Positions 30,782 through 43,300 of a stretch of DNA of 64,000 bases are shown one piece after another (position 1 is the first letter of the stretch; each line of letters begins with the position of its first letter). The position numbers and the translations under genes are program-made. The stretch lies in the NCBI GenBank assembly GCA_023014335.1, contig JAECYW010000010.1:1736001-1800000 (forward strand), read 5' to 3'. The stretch comes from Galerina marginata. Taxonomy: Eukaryota > Basidiomycota > Agaricomycetes > Agaricales > Galerinaceae. The notes under the pieces were generated by a model, which did no database searches, was not told the DNA's origin, and worked only from the letters and a program-made list of their open reading frames with translations.

Positions 30782-33498
30782 TTAACGGCCGCGATCGCGA
30801 GGGCTGCCTAAAATATCCCACCATTCGGAAGAAAATCTTTCTTGGTACGGTGGGCCATTCATGTCATCAAGGTCGCGACCATATATTTCCTCCAGGTCAG
30901 AGTTGATAATACCGGCGTCTATCGTTCTTTCCTTGTAAGTCCGCATTGCCAACACAAGGCCATCCAAGCACGTATGATAATGCTTTTTTCGATAAAATTG
31001 TGTAGCATGGAGGTATATCCCGGTAAGATAAAATAAGAGGTTCGGCTTTCGGAAGTCTGGCGAGGACATTTGTTCATTCAGATTTTCTGCTATCATCCGG
31101 AAAGTGTCTTTGAATAATCCTTGTATGGCCGATCGCAGTCCTTCATTTAAGCTGAAGGTACTGTCTAGATTGACGAAAGCAAAACACCAGATTAAGATGG
31201 GAGTCTCTCGAAAAGTGTGCAAAGTTTCTCCGGCGGCGTATGGCATCTGAACATCAACAGCGCTTCGGAAAAAGATCGAAAAATTATTGACCCATTGCCA
31301 CAAGATGGCTACAGCAATAATATCAGCGCTATTCAATGTCGAATTTCTGACTAGAATGGAAATTCAAGCTTACGATCATTATCCTTGTCGGCTTCAACAA
31401 TGATCACTTCAAAAAGAAAACCAGGCAAGACTGCAGTGGAAGAATGGTTGTAGTAGCCGTGATGAAGATCTGTCGAGAGTCGTGTTGCAATTTCTAGCTT
31501 GTGTTTGCTTACTCCCAGGTCAAAGTGCTCGAAATCGAAAGGCCGATCTAACCTTTGAAGAAAGAAATACATGTTTTCTTGGTGAAGTATCCGTGAAAGT
31601 GCATAAGGGTTGAGCGTATCCCCAGATTTAAGAGGCAGGGCAATGTCGCAAAAATGTGTGAAACTGTTGAAATCATTTTTCCTATTGAATAGCATTATAT
31701 CTCGGAGAAATTCATTGGTTTGGACAATATCCTGAAGAGGTCCATCCCGGGGGGTTAAAAATCTCCTGTCATGACTGGTGATCCATTTTGAAATTTCGGA
31801 AAAGCAGTGATATCGGGCTGAGAGAGAATTTTTAACGATGTTAGTGTCCTGACTGCTTAGATTTGCCACTAGAGCCTGTGCGAGATCAAATATGGGGGGG
31901 TCATTGTTAACGTCAGAAAGATCACGGTGGAAAAGGCCTTGGTCAAGGTCATAACGTTGCATGAATTGATGTCGTAGTTTCAACCAGGCCAGATCGAACT
32001 CGGTCCACGTCTTCTTCGTCCATGTGATCATTATGCAGATTACGAGGTTGATCGGTCTGTACCACCACTTAGACAACAAACTTTCACCGGTATAAAGTTT
32101 GTGACAGAGCTGAATCATGGAGCTTAGCATGACGCGAAATGCATGTGCCTGAGGTGACTTGTATGGACATTGGGATGGCGACATTGGGCTCGTACGACTG
32201 TATAGATAGGGTAGACACATAAGGAATCCATGAACTGTCGGAAGCATGGTGGTAATGACGAGGAATAGCAGGACGAGTATTGTCACCATGCTGACCGGAA
32301 TAATGACTCCTACATCGCCAAATGCCAGCAAGAAGTCAATCATGCCAACGAGGAAAAGAACGAGGGCACTCTGGAGCAGCAGGGGCAGTGCCGTGAAGAT
32401 TTTGGGAATGTGCCATTTTTTCAACCCATCAGCCCGCATATTAAATAGAGCGTAGCTGTCCCGAGGTGCCAGGTTTGGGTAGTTTTGATGCTCTCGGAGC
32501 CATTGCAGAGAGATCGTGCCGACGAGGACAGTTGCAAGGCTGAGGACAAGGCTGATAAACCAGAAGTTATTAATGCGGATAGACGATGCTGCGGGAGAGG
32601 AGTGCGATCCAGGACCTGTGGAAGAAAGAAGGATTGGGATAGGAGTGGTGGTATTGTCAAGACGATTTGCGATGATGGATAGCAGGGAAATGATGGTGTC
32701 GTTCGGATCGGGCTTGAGTGTTTTGTAGGACTCGATAATAAAAGCTGTAACTACAGCAGAGAAGAGACCAGCCTTATGCATTATAATGTGTAGATTAAAA
32801 TTTGAGAAGCATGGATCGACAGCAACTCACGAATATCAGAAGGTTCTGCACCTCATCTTTCCAAACGTTGCATTGCGCCTCGTCTGCCTTCATGAGAGGT
32901 TCCAACAGTATGCTCCATGGATCACCGTCGGGCTTCGGAGGAGCGTAAAGGAATTCATCCTTAAGACCCCATATCTTTGGAAGTTCAGGTTGTTTCTCTT
33001 CTTGTGTCTAAGCAATGACAAGTCAGGACGAATTTAACCGTACTTCGTCGGTATCTATTTACTAACCTGTTCATCTGGCAATACTTCCTGAGGATTCTCG
33101 GGTCCAGCGCTTGGGTGGATGCGCTTGGGTGATGCTGCCCGCTGTGGGAGCTCAGCCTGTTCCTCTGGATTGCGTTTCTGAGAACCATCAAATGGGGTCA
33201 ATTGATATTTTGTTTAGTCGACGTCCACCAGCTTATGACTTACTGGCTCTTCCGTCGGAAAGTCCTCAGAATTCGGATGCCCCGTGTTTGAGCGGACGCT
33301 CTGGGGTGATTCTCTCTGACCGCGAGCTTCAGGCTGTTCTAATACTTCTACCTCGATGTGAAGTTTCTGGAAAAGATCAACTCAGGACGGATAACACATA
33401 GTAGTCATCTCTCCACTCACCTGATCGTTCAGCAATGACTCCTCCGCCTTCATGTTCTCCTGCGGATTCGGTGGCTGGGTAATCTGAGAAGACGACAT
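30782..33498 (-). CDS. DUF6535 multi-pass membrane protein, copy C (shortened C-terminus)
   Basis: 804 residues in six exons (minus): 33498-33421, 33366-33244, 33177-33067, 33007-32831, 32772-31374, 31308-30782. Phases agree throughout. The start is MSSSQITQPPNPQENMK. The DUF6535 core AGLFSAVVTAFIIESYKTL begins exon 5 and is followed by four hydrophobic segments and FDLAWLKLRHQFMQRYDLD. The last exon ends SPRDRGR followed by TAA at 30782-30784. Paralogues continue DRGGSSIS.RSRPSIRE, and matching nucleotides follow the stop here, so the tail has been lost by point changes. The membrane domain is intact, and function may be kept. Confidence 0.83.
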
Positions 33499-33603
33499 TA
33501 CACGAGACTCCAGAGAAACTTCGAGCGGACACTTAGGAAGGGGGCGCAAGTTGGAATCTCCAGCCAAGAGAGCTGGCTGAGGAATTGTATAGCTGTGCTC
33601 CAG

Positions 33604-33609
33604 CACGTG
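33604..33609. promoter_or_regulatory. CACGTG site upstream of DUF6535 copy C
   Basis: 106 bp upstream of the ATG within CACGTGTACCGC. It is followed by gctcacatcaacttgatcaa, similar to the copy B promoter. Confidence 0.5.
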
Positions 33610-33860
33610 TACCGCAGTGGTCGGTCAAGCTCACATCAACTTGATCAAGCTCCCAGTCATGTCAAGCTCGAAGTTAAAAACAGAACACGAATACAGACAA
33701 CACTGCCTGAGGAAAGACGGCATTCTTTCTAGACGCTGGGGAAGTCTACTCTGGACGGACTGTCGAACAAAGCTGTAATTCAGAAACAGTTACGAAGGCA
33801 CCGTGTGCTGTGGATTCAAAGTGGTATACCATGCGCGTGTTGGACGTACAAGTCTGCAGG
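33610..33860. repeat. Duplicated promoter region of copy C
   Basis: Closest to the region upstream of copy E: reversed, it reads gaatccacagcacacggtgc against gaatccacaccacacggtgc-like sequence near 59863. Similarity ends near 33830. Confidence 0.5.
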
Positions 33861-36800
33861 TCGTTCAAGTTGGAAGGCCGAGCACGGTTGTCCGGTCCAC
33901 GTACGGTCCGGATGGAGCGGACCCATGGACTGTTCACCTCAAGTCAACCTCAAGTTCACCTCGTCAACTTAGATTGGAATTCGTACTGTCAGAAAATGCA
34001 CAACTTCTACCGAGACGCCATAGTAATATTATGGGTGACGAAAACCTGGAGCATGCGTCACCATTACCCATTTGAGGACTTCTAGCGGGAACAGGAATTT
34101 AGAGCAGGCGTAATGAAATTCAGGCTCTGGCAAGGCTCTGGTCTGTCCTATACTAAATAATATCGGCGTCTGCCTTAGGGAGACTAGTACTATAGTCTGT
34201 CCCTACTTAGAATATTTTCATCAATCTCAGATAGCCAAACTCATGTTCAAGTTGTAGGGGAAGATATTAATTTAGAGAGGCCTTGACCTCTAATTCGGAA
34301 TCCAGACTGGTGTCCCTAGTAATAATATCGTTGCCATTTCTGAATAACTTACTCTCAAAATCACCGCGCAATTCGAAGAGGTTTGCTTCAAGTTTTACGC
34401 ATTATAAGGAGCGTGCGTGATCTGGATTCTGAAGGAGGACGTTGTCGAGTATGGGCAATTCTATCTATTATTATCAGCAGCCTGAGGAATTGAGGAGGGG
34501 AGAATAGAACGACTGGGCCAGAACATATCCAACATCATGATATTGCCGACTTCGGACCCGGTGCGGTATGCCAGGCCTAGGAGTCGGGGTTGGACTGTGC
34601 CTCCCCTCGGGATGGGATCTGGAAGAACCGCGCGGTAGAATTGGAATTTGCAACCACGAATCCTTGAAGTGTGAATAGATTCAGCAGGATTCAGAAGATG
34701 TTTTACGAAAACGGCTTTGGACCATCGACGTCTTGGGAGGTCCCTCTTTTCTATATTATTGAAACAATTAAGAACGACATCTTCTAGATTTGCTCCTTCG
34801 ATTTATAGCTTTGTCTTCGGTCCTTTGTCTTCTGTTTGAATTTCCGACTTTGTCTTCTGTTCGATCGACAACAAACCCTCTTCTCTCTTCTTTTTTCTCG
34901 AAAGAAAGAAACATACAAGAGCAGACAAGCTCATGCATAGTCCGTGTGCACAGTATTTCTGATCGTCCCGACTCCCATGGTCATATTGAGTACACGTAAA
35001 AGACCCAAGGGAAAGCGACGCCCAGATCTATAGGTTCTGCACGCGTACGGGTAAGAGTACATATAGGGAGCGAAATGAAATAGCGCCGAGGGTGCGTGCA
35101 GAGAACCGCTGCAGAATCCAGATGGATCTTTTTAGGCTTCAAATCAAAGTTAAAGCCACCAATACCAGTCGGTCCCGTCCCGCGTCCCGTCGCACATACT
35201 TTCCCTTTCTCAGCGTGCGTTATAGTCTACACGAGTAGACGCGGCTCTTGGGGCTCCTTAGAGTAGAGTAGGGATCGAGTCGTCGTGTCAATAAAAGCTG
35301 CCACTTTTGGCCCGGGGTACGTTGTACTTGTACTTCTCGAGGTCAGCATTGACGGGCGAAATTCGAAACCGAATTCGAGTTCGAGTTCGAATCAGAGGCG
35401 GAGTCGATGCGGGCTGCGCTTATGTTACATGTAGAATGTGAAGGATCTTTTGCGGCCGACCGATGATTTGAGCTGGGCGTGGAGGTTGGAGGTTGGATTC
35501 AGAGGTTAGTGCGGGTGTACTTGGGTGTAGTGGTATTCGAATTTTCGAGGGTGGAACATGCACAAAATCAGATATTGGGGACTGGGGACTCGAGTATAGC
35601 TAAGTGTGGACTTGCGTGTCCTGAGCGCTGAGCGCCGAACGCCGAGCTCTGTTCTGAATCATGGGTACAATAAGCAACGGTAGCGAGAACGGGAGGTCGG
35701 ACGGGTTCTCGCGTTCCGTGAAAGTGGTGCGGATTCCGGAATCTGAAGCTTCTTTCTTGGGTGAGTTCGGTGGGTTGGGGATGTAAGTTGTAAGGGTCGC
35801 CGACGCTTGGAGAGAGTGGAGCAGCGTTAAATTAATGCTTGATCATGATGATAATTATCCGTGCGATTGGTAGTGGGGTTTTTAGCTGGATTAATGGGTG
35901 TACGCTGTACGTGGTTCTGTAAATGACAGATAACGCCCAGCCAGCTTTTTGTTTAACAGTAAATGACCCCAGGCCAGGGATTCAAATCGTGAACGCTAGA
36001 ACTCTAGAATGCGAAGTAGAGGGAAAACAATCGCGAGGTATGCGGTCATACTCTAGGCAGTCGTCAGGGCAGCATTAGACGTTGGACGCATTGTCATTGG
36101 TGGCAGATTCTCATCCAGAAGGACAGCGATGCTAAGCTTAGCCTCAGTCTAGACTCTATGCGTTGTGTAATGTGGATTTGGTATCCTCCATTGAAGACGG
36201 AGACACGAGACGGGCATGAGAAAGGCGATTATTCATCTGACGAGGTTGGAGATGGGAGATGAGAATTAACTTGAAAGACGGTCCGGATCCAAGGGAGAAG
36301 GAGGAGGATGCGAGGAGGTGTGAACGATTTGATTTAAAGAGTTAAATATGTAAAAGGAAGTGAGAGTAAAGTGAGGGTGGGATGGGAGTAGTTATATGAT
36401 ATGGGTGATTGATCCGATTTCTGGGAGGCTTTGTTGAGGCCTGACGGCGCTGATTCTACCTGTACGAGAGGAGCTTGAACGCACTGGCGTCGGCGGTGGT
36501 CCGTGGATTCTGGAAGGCTTGGAGTAGGAACGATGATATCCGGATTCGAATCCAACAGCTAAACATGATCAGGCGTGGCTTTTCCGGGAGCGGGATGGAA
36601 TCAACAATAGTGCGCAGGGATGGTGTTGGTGTCGGAGAGGCGAACACGGAGGTGGCTGATACGTTGATTATGCTTTAGAGCTGCCGGTTGCGCATGATAT
36701 CCCTCGTGGGCTTATATATATATGATTCAACGATGACTGAATATCATAATCAAGGGTGAAATAGTTAGCGATGATTATTGGGGTGGCGTCGCCGTTGAGG

Positions 36801-37330
36801 TCATCGTTGATCAGCGCCAGGAAAATTGCATGTGAGCAGGAGAGAATATTAAATACTATTACGCTGGGCGGCTGCCGCAGGCTGAGGTAGATTAGATGGT
36901 GAAAGTCCGAAAAAGACAGACGTGCAGCGCTGGATGTCGATCATGTCGATGCCTATTCGGAATGATGCGCCAAAGCCAGGCCAGTTCTTTCGCACATCCT
37001 TCAATTTTCGTGAACGCTCTCTTTCCTCTCTTCAATCCCCCATCTCGTCGCTCTCCTCGCCGTTCCAGCACCCGCTGCACCCAGCTGCTAGCGGCTCTCA
37101 GCAGGCCTCGGAGAAACTAACCGCGCCCGAATTTGATCGTGTGCACACAATCCTTGTTATTTCGTGTTTACACGCCCTTTTTGGACCCCGTATTTTTTTT
37201 TTCCAACCACTACCGGCCCCGACCTGCAAGGTACTGCACACGCACACGGTGCACGCATCTCCAACCGGCAAGGAAAGGAAGGGAAGGGAGGCTTTACCCA
37301 CGCACGCAATAATTTCGGTGGTATCCAATT
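33861..37330. other. Long gene-poor stretch upstream of the RA-PH gene
   Basis: About 3.4 kb without a convincing gene. Only short frames with poor codon patterns are seen. The right-hand part is the presumed promoter and leader of the RA-PH gene. One candidate exon at 35661-35760 is described separately. Confidence 0.5.
35661..35760 (+). other. Candidate orphan first exon
   Basis: ATG at 35661 opens MGTISNGSENGRSDGFSRSV followed by KVVRIPESEASFLG, running straight into a consensus donor (gtgagt at 35761). Such a coding-like exon with a good donor could be an alternative N-terminus of the RA-PH gene, an upstream open frame, or chance. No partner exon was identified. Confidence 0.25.
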
Positions 37331-40300
37331 ATGTCTGGGGCCGTTCAAGTTGGACTCGACTCTTCACCTCCTCCTTCTCTCGTCATCCCCCCGCGTACGG
37401 CATCGAGGACTGGCGTTGAGCGTCCTTTGGAGCTTGACCGCGACCTTGGTCTGAATACACCTCCGCGCCGCCCCCCGCGCTCGCAGAAACGAACACCGCT
37501 ACCCACAGGCACGCGCACAGGCTCAGCAGCAGCAGTGCCCGCCTTTACCCTCGACCTTGAAGCGAGTAGCGTGATCCTGGTGCGCGACCCGCCTAGGGAA
37601 CGTCTGCCACGCTCGCGGTCGTCAGCAGACTCGGAGCACGACGAGGCACCTTTGGTGAGTCTCTTTAGTTTTATCTTGTTGGTTTTGCGCAGGTGCATAC
37701 GGGCCTGACTACGCGTCGAACGGCGGGTGACGACTCGACATGGCGTCATCCAGCGTTCCTGCCCTGGTCCACTGTCGCGTTTCTAAGTCTAACTTTCTGC
37801 GACCTGTGATAAATCCACCCGGGATTCATCTAATTCCCCTTTTATTCCTCCTCGCGTCGCTCCGCTTTTCTCAGCCGTTCGAACCTGAGCCTCGCCTCGT
37901 TTTTTCTCAGCTCGTCTCTTGTCATCTTTCCTTCCTTCGCGTTTCGTCTGTCTTCCTGTCTTTCTTTTCTTTCTTTACTCACACTCCTTTTCTTCTTCTT
38001 CCGTAGGCCCATATCACCGCCAAACCAGATATCAGACTCCCGTATCCTATCCACATTCCTATCACCACCACTACCACAACCACAACCAGTGTAACCACCA
38101 CCGGAGCCGAGTACTACGGGGATCTACGCGACGAGTACCAAGACGCTACCACACCCACCAAGTCGCGTCCAACTCCAAGTCCAAGTCCAAGTCCCAATCC
38201 CAATCCTGATTCTGCTCGTCCACGATCTCATTCCCGTTCGAGATCGCGTACGCCTGGCCCTACTTCCAATAGCCACGCCCATAGCCATACCCATACGCGT
38301 GCAACTACCATCAGCCATCCCGAAACCCAAAAACGCGCCGACGCCCACGCCGACGCCCCGGAAATCCACATCGACTTTGCGTCCTCGTCCTCCCTAGAGT
38401 TAGAGAGAGAAATGGCGAAGAAAAGACGCGGTTCGCTCCAAGCCATATTCGTCCCGTCCTTCCTCAACGCGCTCGGGGCGCACTCCCAACCGCACTCGCA
38501 ATCGCATTCTCCATCGCAAACTCAGAACCATACCCCTGCGAGCTCGCCCCCGCCTTCGCCGTTGCCCCTGCCGTTGCCGTTTCCTAGTCCGACGGGGCTT
38601 AGCACCTCTGGAGCAGCAGGAGGAGGAGGGGCTGGAGCAGCTGCAGGAGGAGCAGCAGGGGGAGGAAGCACGATTGGGAAATACGCCTCCCGCATGCGGG
38701 CCCTCTCCGCTCTGGGCCCGGGTCCACCGCCTCCTTCGCCTTCGGCGGGGTCGAATACATTTTCGAGTGCTTTGTTGGGTGCTGCCACCGCCGGAGGAGG
38801 AGGAGGGGGAGGGAGAGCAGAGGAGGATGAAGACGCCCAAGGTCAGGGTCAGGTGGTGTTTCTCCCGCCTGATGCCCAGCAGCGGGAGCATGGGAGGAAA
38901 AGGAGCACGACGTTTAGTTTTGGGTTTTCCTCCCATTCTTCGTCCGGCTCGGGTGCTCTTCAAAGCTCAAGTTCGGGTCTGAGCCCTACGGCAGGTGCAG
39001 GTGCTTATCCCGATATCCTCCCAGGCATGAGCATGAACAGCATGGGCATAAACTCCCCCTCCCCGCGCAGCTCGCCCCCGCCCGCCTTTTTGCTCGACGA
39101 CGACCCGTTTGCGAACCTGAGCTCTGTCACTGCTGCTCCCGCTTCGATTGGGCTGGGGCATAGTCTGAGTCGGATTCCTTCTTCAGGTGCTGGACCGAGT
39201 CGACTGGGCCCGGGCCAGGATGTGGTACCGCCTGTACCGCCGCTCCCGCCGGCGCTGATGTTGAGGAGCCCGCTGTTTGAGAGCCCGCCTAGGGCTTTGG
39301 CTTCCTCTTCGGGTTCGGGTTCGTCGTCTGCTAATGGTGGTGCTGTAGGCACCTCGTTGACATCACTCACGATCCCAGCCAACCCAGGAACGGGAAGTGT
39401 ATCAACCCCGAGCTCAAGTTCGACCCTCACAACGCCGGCTTTGACGCCTTCCTCTTCGATCTCCTCCGTTTCCTCTGCCTCCGCCTCGTCCTCTTCGTTG
39501 ACTTCGATAACTTCAACGCCCCTCGTAACCTCCCCAATCTCGATAACGTCCCCAACGACCGCTCAGGTTTTAGGCACTTCAATACCCTCCATACCCTCCT
39601 CCTCGCCCTCCTCCGCCTCAGGCATCCCCTCTTCCACAGCATCGGGTATACCCCCCTCCCCCCCTCCCCTCCCCCGCCCACCCCCGCCAGGCTCCACGGC
39701 ACGCGCGCAGACCCGCCCCGCGCATCAGCGTCCTGCCTTTGCGAGCCGTCCGAGTTTGCCGAGTTTGGATACGTTGGCGAGGATGAATGTTGTTCTTACG
39801 AGAAAGGTGGGTTTTTTTGGTTTTATCTCTTGGTGGTGGTTTTTTTTTTGCGCCTTTTAGTGTGCTGTTTGGCCTTTCTATTACCATTTTTTTCGCCGGC
39901 GATTTGGAAGGGATGCTGTATGGATTGCCCTTTTTTTTTTCGCTCATTGTTTTGTTTCTTTTTTGAGAGCGTTTTCTTTGACATTCATTTTATCTTGCTT
40001 TTTTTGAGAACATTGTTATAAGCCTCTTCGACTGCTATTCTCTTTTTTTCCCTTTGTTCTCGATGCAAATTTCGTGTTCAAGTTGGCTGACCTATTGTTT
40101 CTCTGCTACTTATCTAGGTGCGGAAAGGCCGCGTAGGCGCTGGGCTACCGTTCGAGCCTTGGGATAACCTACCCTCGGATGACGAATACGGTTCGCGTCC
40201 GCAGACGCCAGTTGCCGGCTCGATGGCTGCTGTGATGGCTGCTGCCAATTCAAGTCCCAGTGCAAATTCGAATTCGGCGGTCTCAAGTCCAACTAGCTCA

Positions 40301-43300
40301 ACAGCACCGTCATCGCCGACGACGCCGACTTCGATGTCGCCCGCTACGCCTGCCCTCTCTCCATCTTCTTCAGCTGCTACTTCTCCTGCGACATCGTTTG
40401 CTTCTTCGCCTCCTCTTTCGTTTGCATCAGCATCAGCAGCAGCTGTACCCATCGCCATTCCTGTGCCTCCAAGATCCGACTCGATACATCCTCCCAGCTC
40501 GACTTCGAGTTCGACATTAAGTCGGCCAGGCTCGCCGTCTGCGACACTGGGTTCGGCCTCGACGACGCCTACGAGTCCGAAACCCATCTCCAGCCCGAAA
40601 TCCATGATGCTGGCGAAGCCCCAGCCGCTCCTTCCTAGCCAGATCCTTGCGCTGGGTTCGGTTGCGGAGGACGTAGAGATGATTCTTCCTGTGCCGTATA
40701 GGCAGGCGCAGATGCCGATGCCAATACAGGTGCAGGTGCAAGTGGAACATCGGCAAGAGCAACAGCAGCATTCGTGGTCCCAGCCAGCTCCAAGTGCACC
40801 TGCTGGCCCTGCCCAGTCGTCGAATACGAACTCGGGTTATTCGAGGGTGTATGGAGAAGAGGCAGAGCAGCCTTTCTCCTCGAATCGGCCCATGCCTAGA
40901 CGCGATTCTATGGATGATGAAGCGGAGGAAGGGTACTTTGGCGGCGACTTTTTGGATCGGTATCAGAGTGAAAGTCGGGGTGGGAGCGAGGATGGGCATG
41001 GAAGTGTGTTTGGGCATGGCCAGCAGGCGGATGATGTAAAAGAGGCGGAAAGACAAGAAAAAGTGCCTACGCCAGCTACAGCGACGTTTGGAACACAGCA
41101 AGTCGAGCTTGGGGCTTCTTCGGACACCCGACACCGTGGCGGCGAACACATGGAGCATCAGGATCGTGCTTACGAGTCTTCGTCAAATTATACATACTCC
41201 AACCACCACCAGGCATCTCATAACGACGACAACCCTAATTCAATCCAAAATCGCGCCTCCAGCCCCGGCGCCAGTGGATCTGGCTCCTTGATCTTCTCTT
41301 CTTCGCCGCCGTCCTTCGAGTCGGCGTCTCTATCCCACACATCATCCAACTCGGTTTCATCTTCTGCGTCGTCCTTCAGTTCTGCGGGCTCTGCGGGTGC
41401 CGTAGAGGGTGTAGACCACGAGCTTGGACATAGTTCTTATGAAATGGATGGAGATGAAGAGCACGAGCAAGACGAGGAGATTGTCTTTGGCGGGTCACGC
41501 CTGCGGCAGCGACAGAGGCACCATAGTCGGAACATGGAGTATAGGCGCATGCGGTTGGCGGAGGCGAGCGCGAGTTTGTCGTCTCTGGAATTGGATGCTG
41601 AGGCGGGGCACAGTCTTGGGCTTGGGCTGGAAAGATTATCCGACCTGGACAATGACCTGGACAGAGACGCGGTCGACAGCCGGAGAGGCGACAGCACACG
41701 GAGCAGCAGCAGCCACCCGAGCCTGTCGCGCACCCGTTCGTCCTCGGACGACAGTGATATGCTCAGGTCGCCAGTAATGGGGGATCGTGATTACAGTTTC
41801 TTCCCATATTCTCGGGCAATGGCGCTGCAGAGCCTGTATGGACACCAACATCATCCTGGTTCTGCCCTGTTTGCAGCTCAGGACGAGCATGGACTCGAGC
41901 AGGAGTACGAGAACCCAGCTGCTGCCTCAGAGGGCGAGGCGACATCGTCCTTCGCTGTCCGTCCAGCGGAGGTTGCGGAAGTTGGCGTCAGCCCGGGTAT
42001 GGGGTTCGGGTTTGATAGCGCCGCGGGAGAAGTGCTGGATGAAAAGAAGCTGGACCCGGAAAACGAGGCGAGGAGCGTCGACGTGTCCAGGGCGACTGCG
42101 TTTATTAATGGGCTAAGGTCAGACGAAGGGTTGAACGCGTATTTAAACTCACCTTCTGCCTCGTCTTACGACCCCGAATTTGCTGTTGCTTCAACGTCTT
42201 CCTCTTTGGACCACCAACATCACCAACGCATCTCAAGTCCAATACCCCCTATGCCAAGTACAAATTTGGTACCGCACAACACACTCCCTTCATCGGATCA
42301 ATTAAGTTTGGAAAGGGAGCACGCGACAGTACGTGGGATGACGTCTGGTCCTGACTCTCCTGCTCCTCTCCATTCGTTGACTACGCAAACGACCATGTCC
42401 CCTGTCCTTTCCACCCTTAATGGCGAGCCGTACGATTCAAGTGGATATCGCGGGCATCCACCTCCAGCTTTATCGTCGACATCTCAGTCATCTAGGACCG
42501 GCGGCTCACATGGGCAGACTTCTACTTCAAACCGCAGCAATGGGTTTGGGTCAGCGTACTCATCGACTACATCGAGGTTAATTCGCGGGCGCCAACGTGG
42601 AAATAGCGACGACGAGGACGATGATGAAGACAGGAGGAGGCGGAGGGCGTTAGAGAGGATGCGCGTGGACGAGTTTGGGATGAAGTCACCGTCGTCAAGC
42701 GAGGATGAGGATGACACGGACAAGTATGGTCCACCCAGCGCGTCTTCATCCAAGAACAACCTGCTAAGGCCGCCTTGGAATCCTGGGCCCGTTTCTCGGA
42801 CGCCATCCACGGCGGAATCCTTCGTTACAGCTCCTTCTGGTTCACCTTCTCCAATGCCCATGGATTTCCCTTCTACGTCAAGCAACAGCAGCCGATACGC
42901 TTCTGAGGACGATGATGATGATGGCGATGACGACGACGACGACGTACCGCTCGCACAGCGGATACCAGGAGCGCTGGTCGCGCAGAAGAGCATGCGGCGC
43001 CAGTTCCGCCAGGAACGCGAGCAACGGAAGCAAGAGAAGACGGTGAGGCAGGAAACTGAGGCGGATAGGAGAGCGAGGCAGATGACGTTGAGACCTGCAG
43101 GTGCGGGTGCTGGTGGGGTGGTTGATGGGAGTGGTGTTGGGACAGCTGGATCAAGCTCTCATGATGCTGCGCTGCTTGCCGTGGCTGCTGCTGCTGCTGC
43201 TGCGTCATCGGCGCCTCCCACTGCTCCGGCTCCGCCTCAGAGGAGGCAGCGGACTTTGACGTTGCCTACAAAGAGTCCCAGTGCTCCTATTTTCAACCCT

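Noticed and set aside
34250..37300. Possible long non-coding RNA or small gene on the minus strand (36334-36680, 36892-37080)
   Set aside because: Frames are short, overlap on both strands, and show no domain, splice pattern or duplication elsewhere in the window.
37345..39947. Several antisense frames of 100-190 codons over the RA-PH exons
   Set aside because: Arg/Ser-rich shadows of Ser/Pro/Gly-rich codons, without splice logic or homology.
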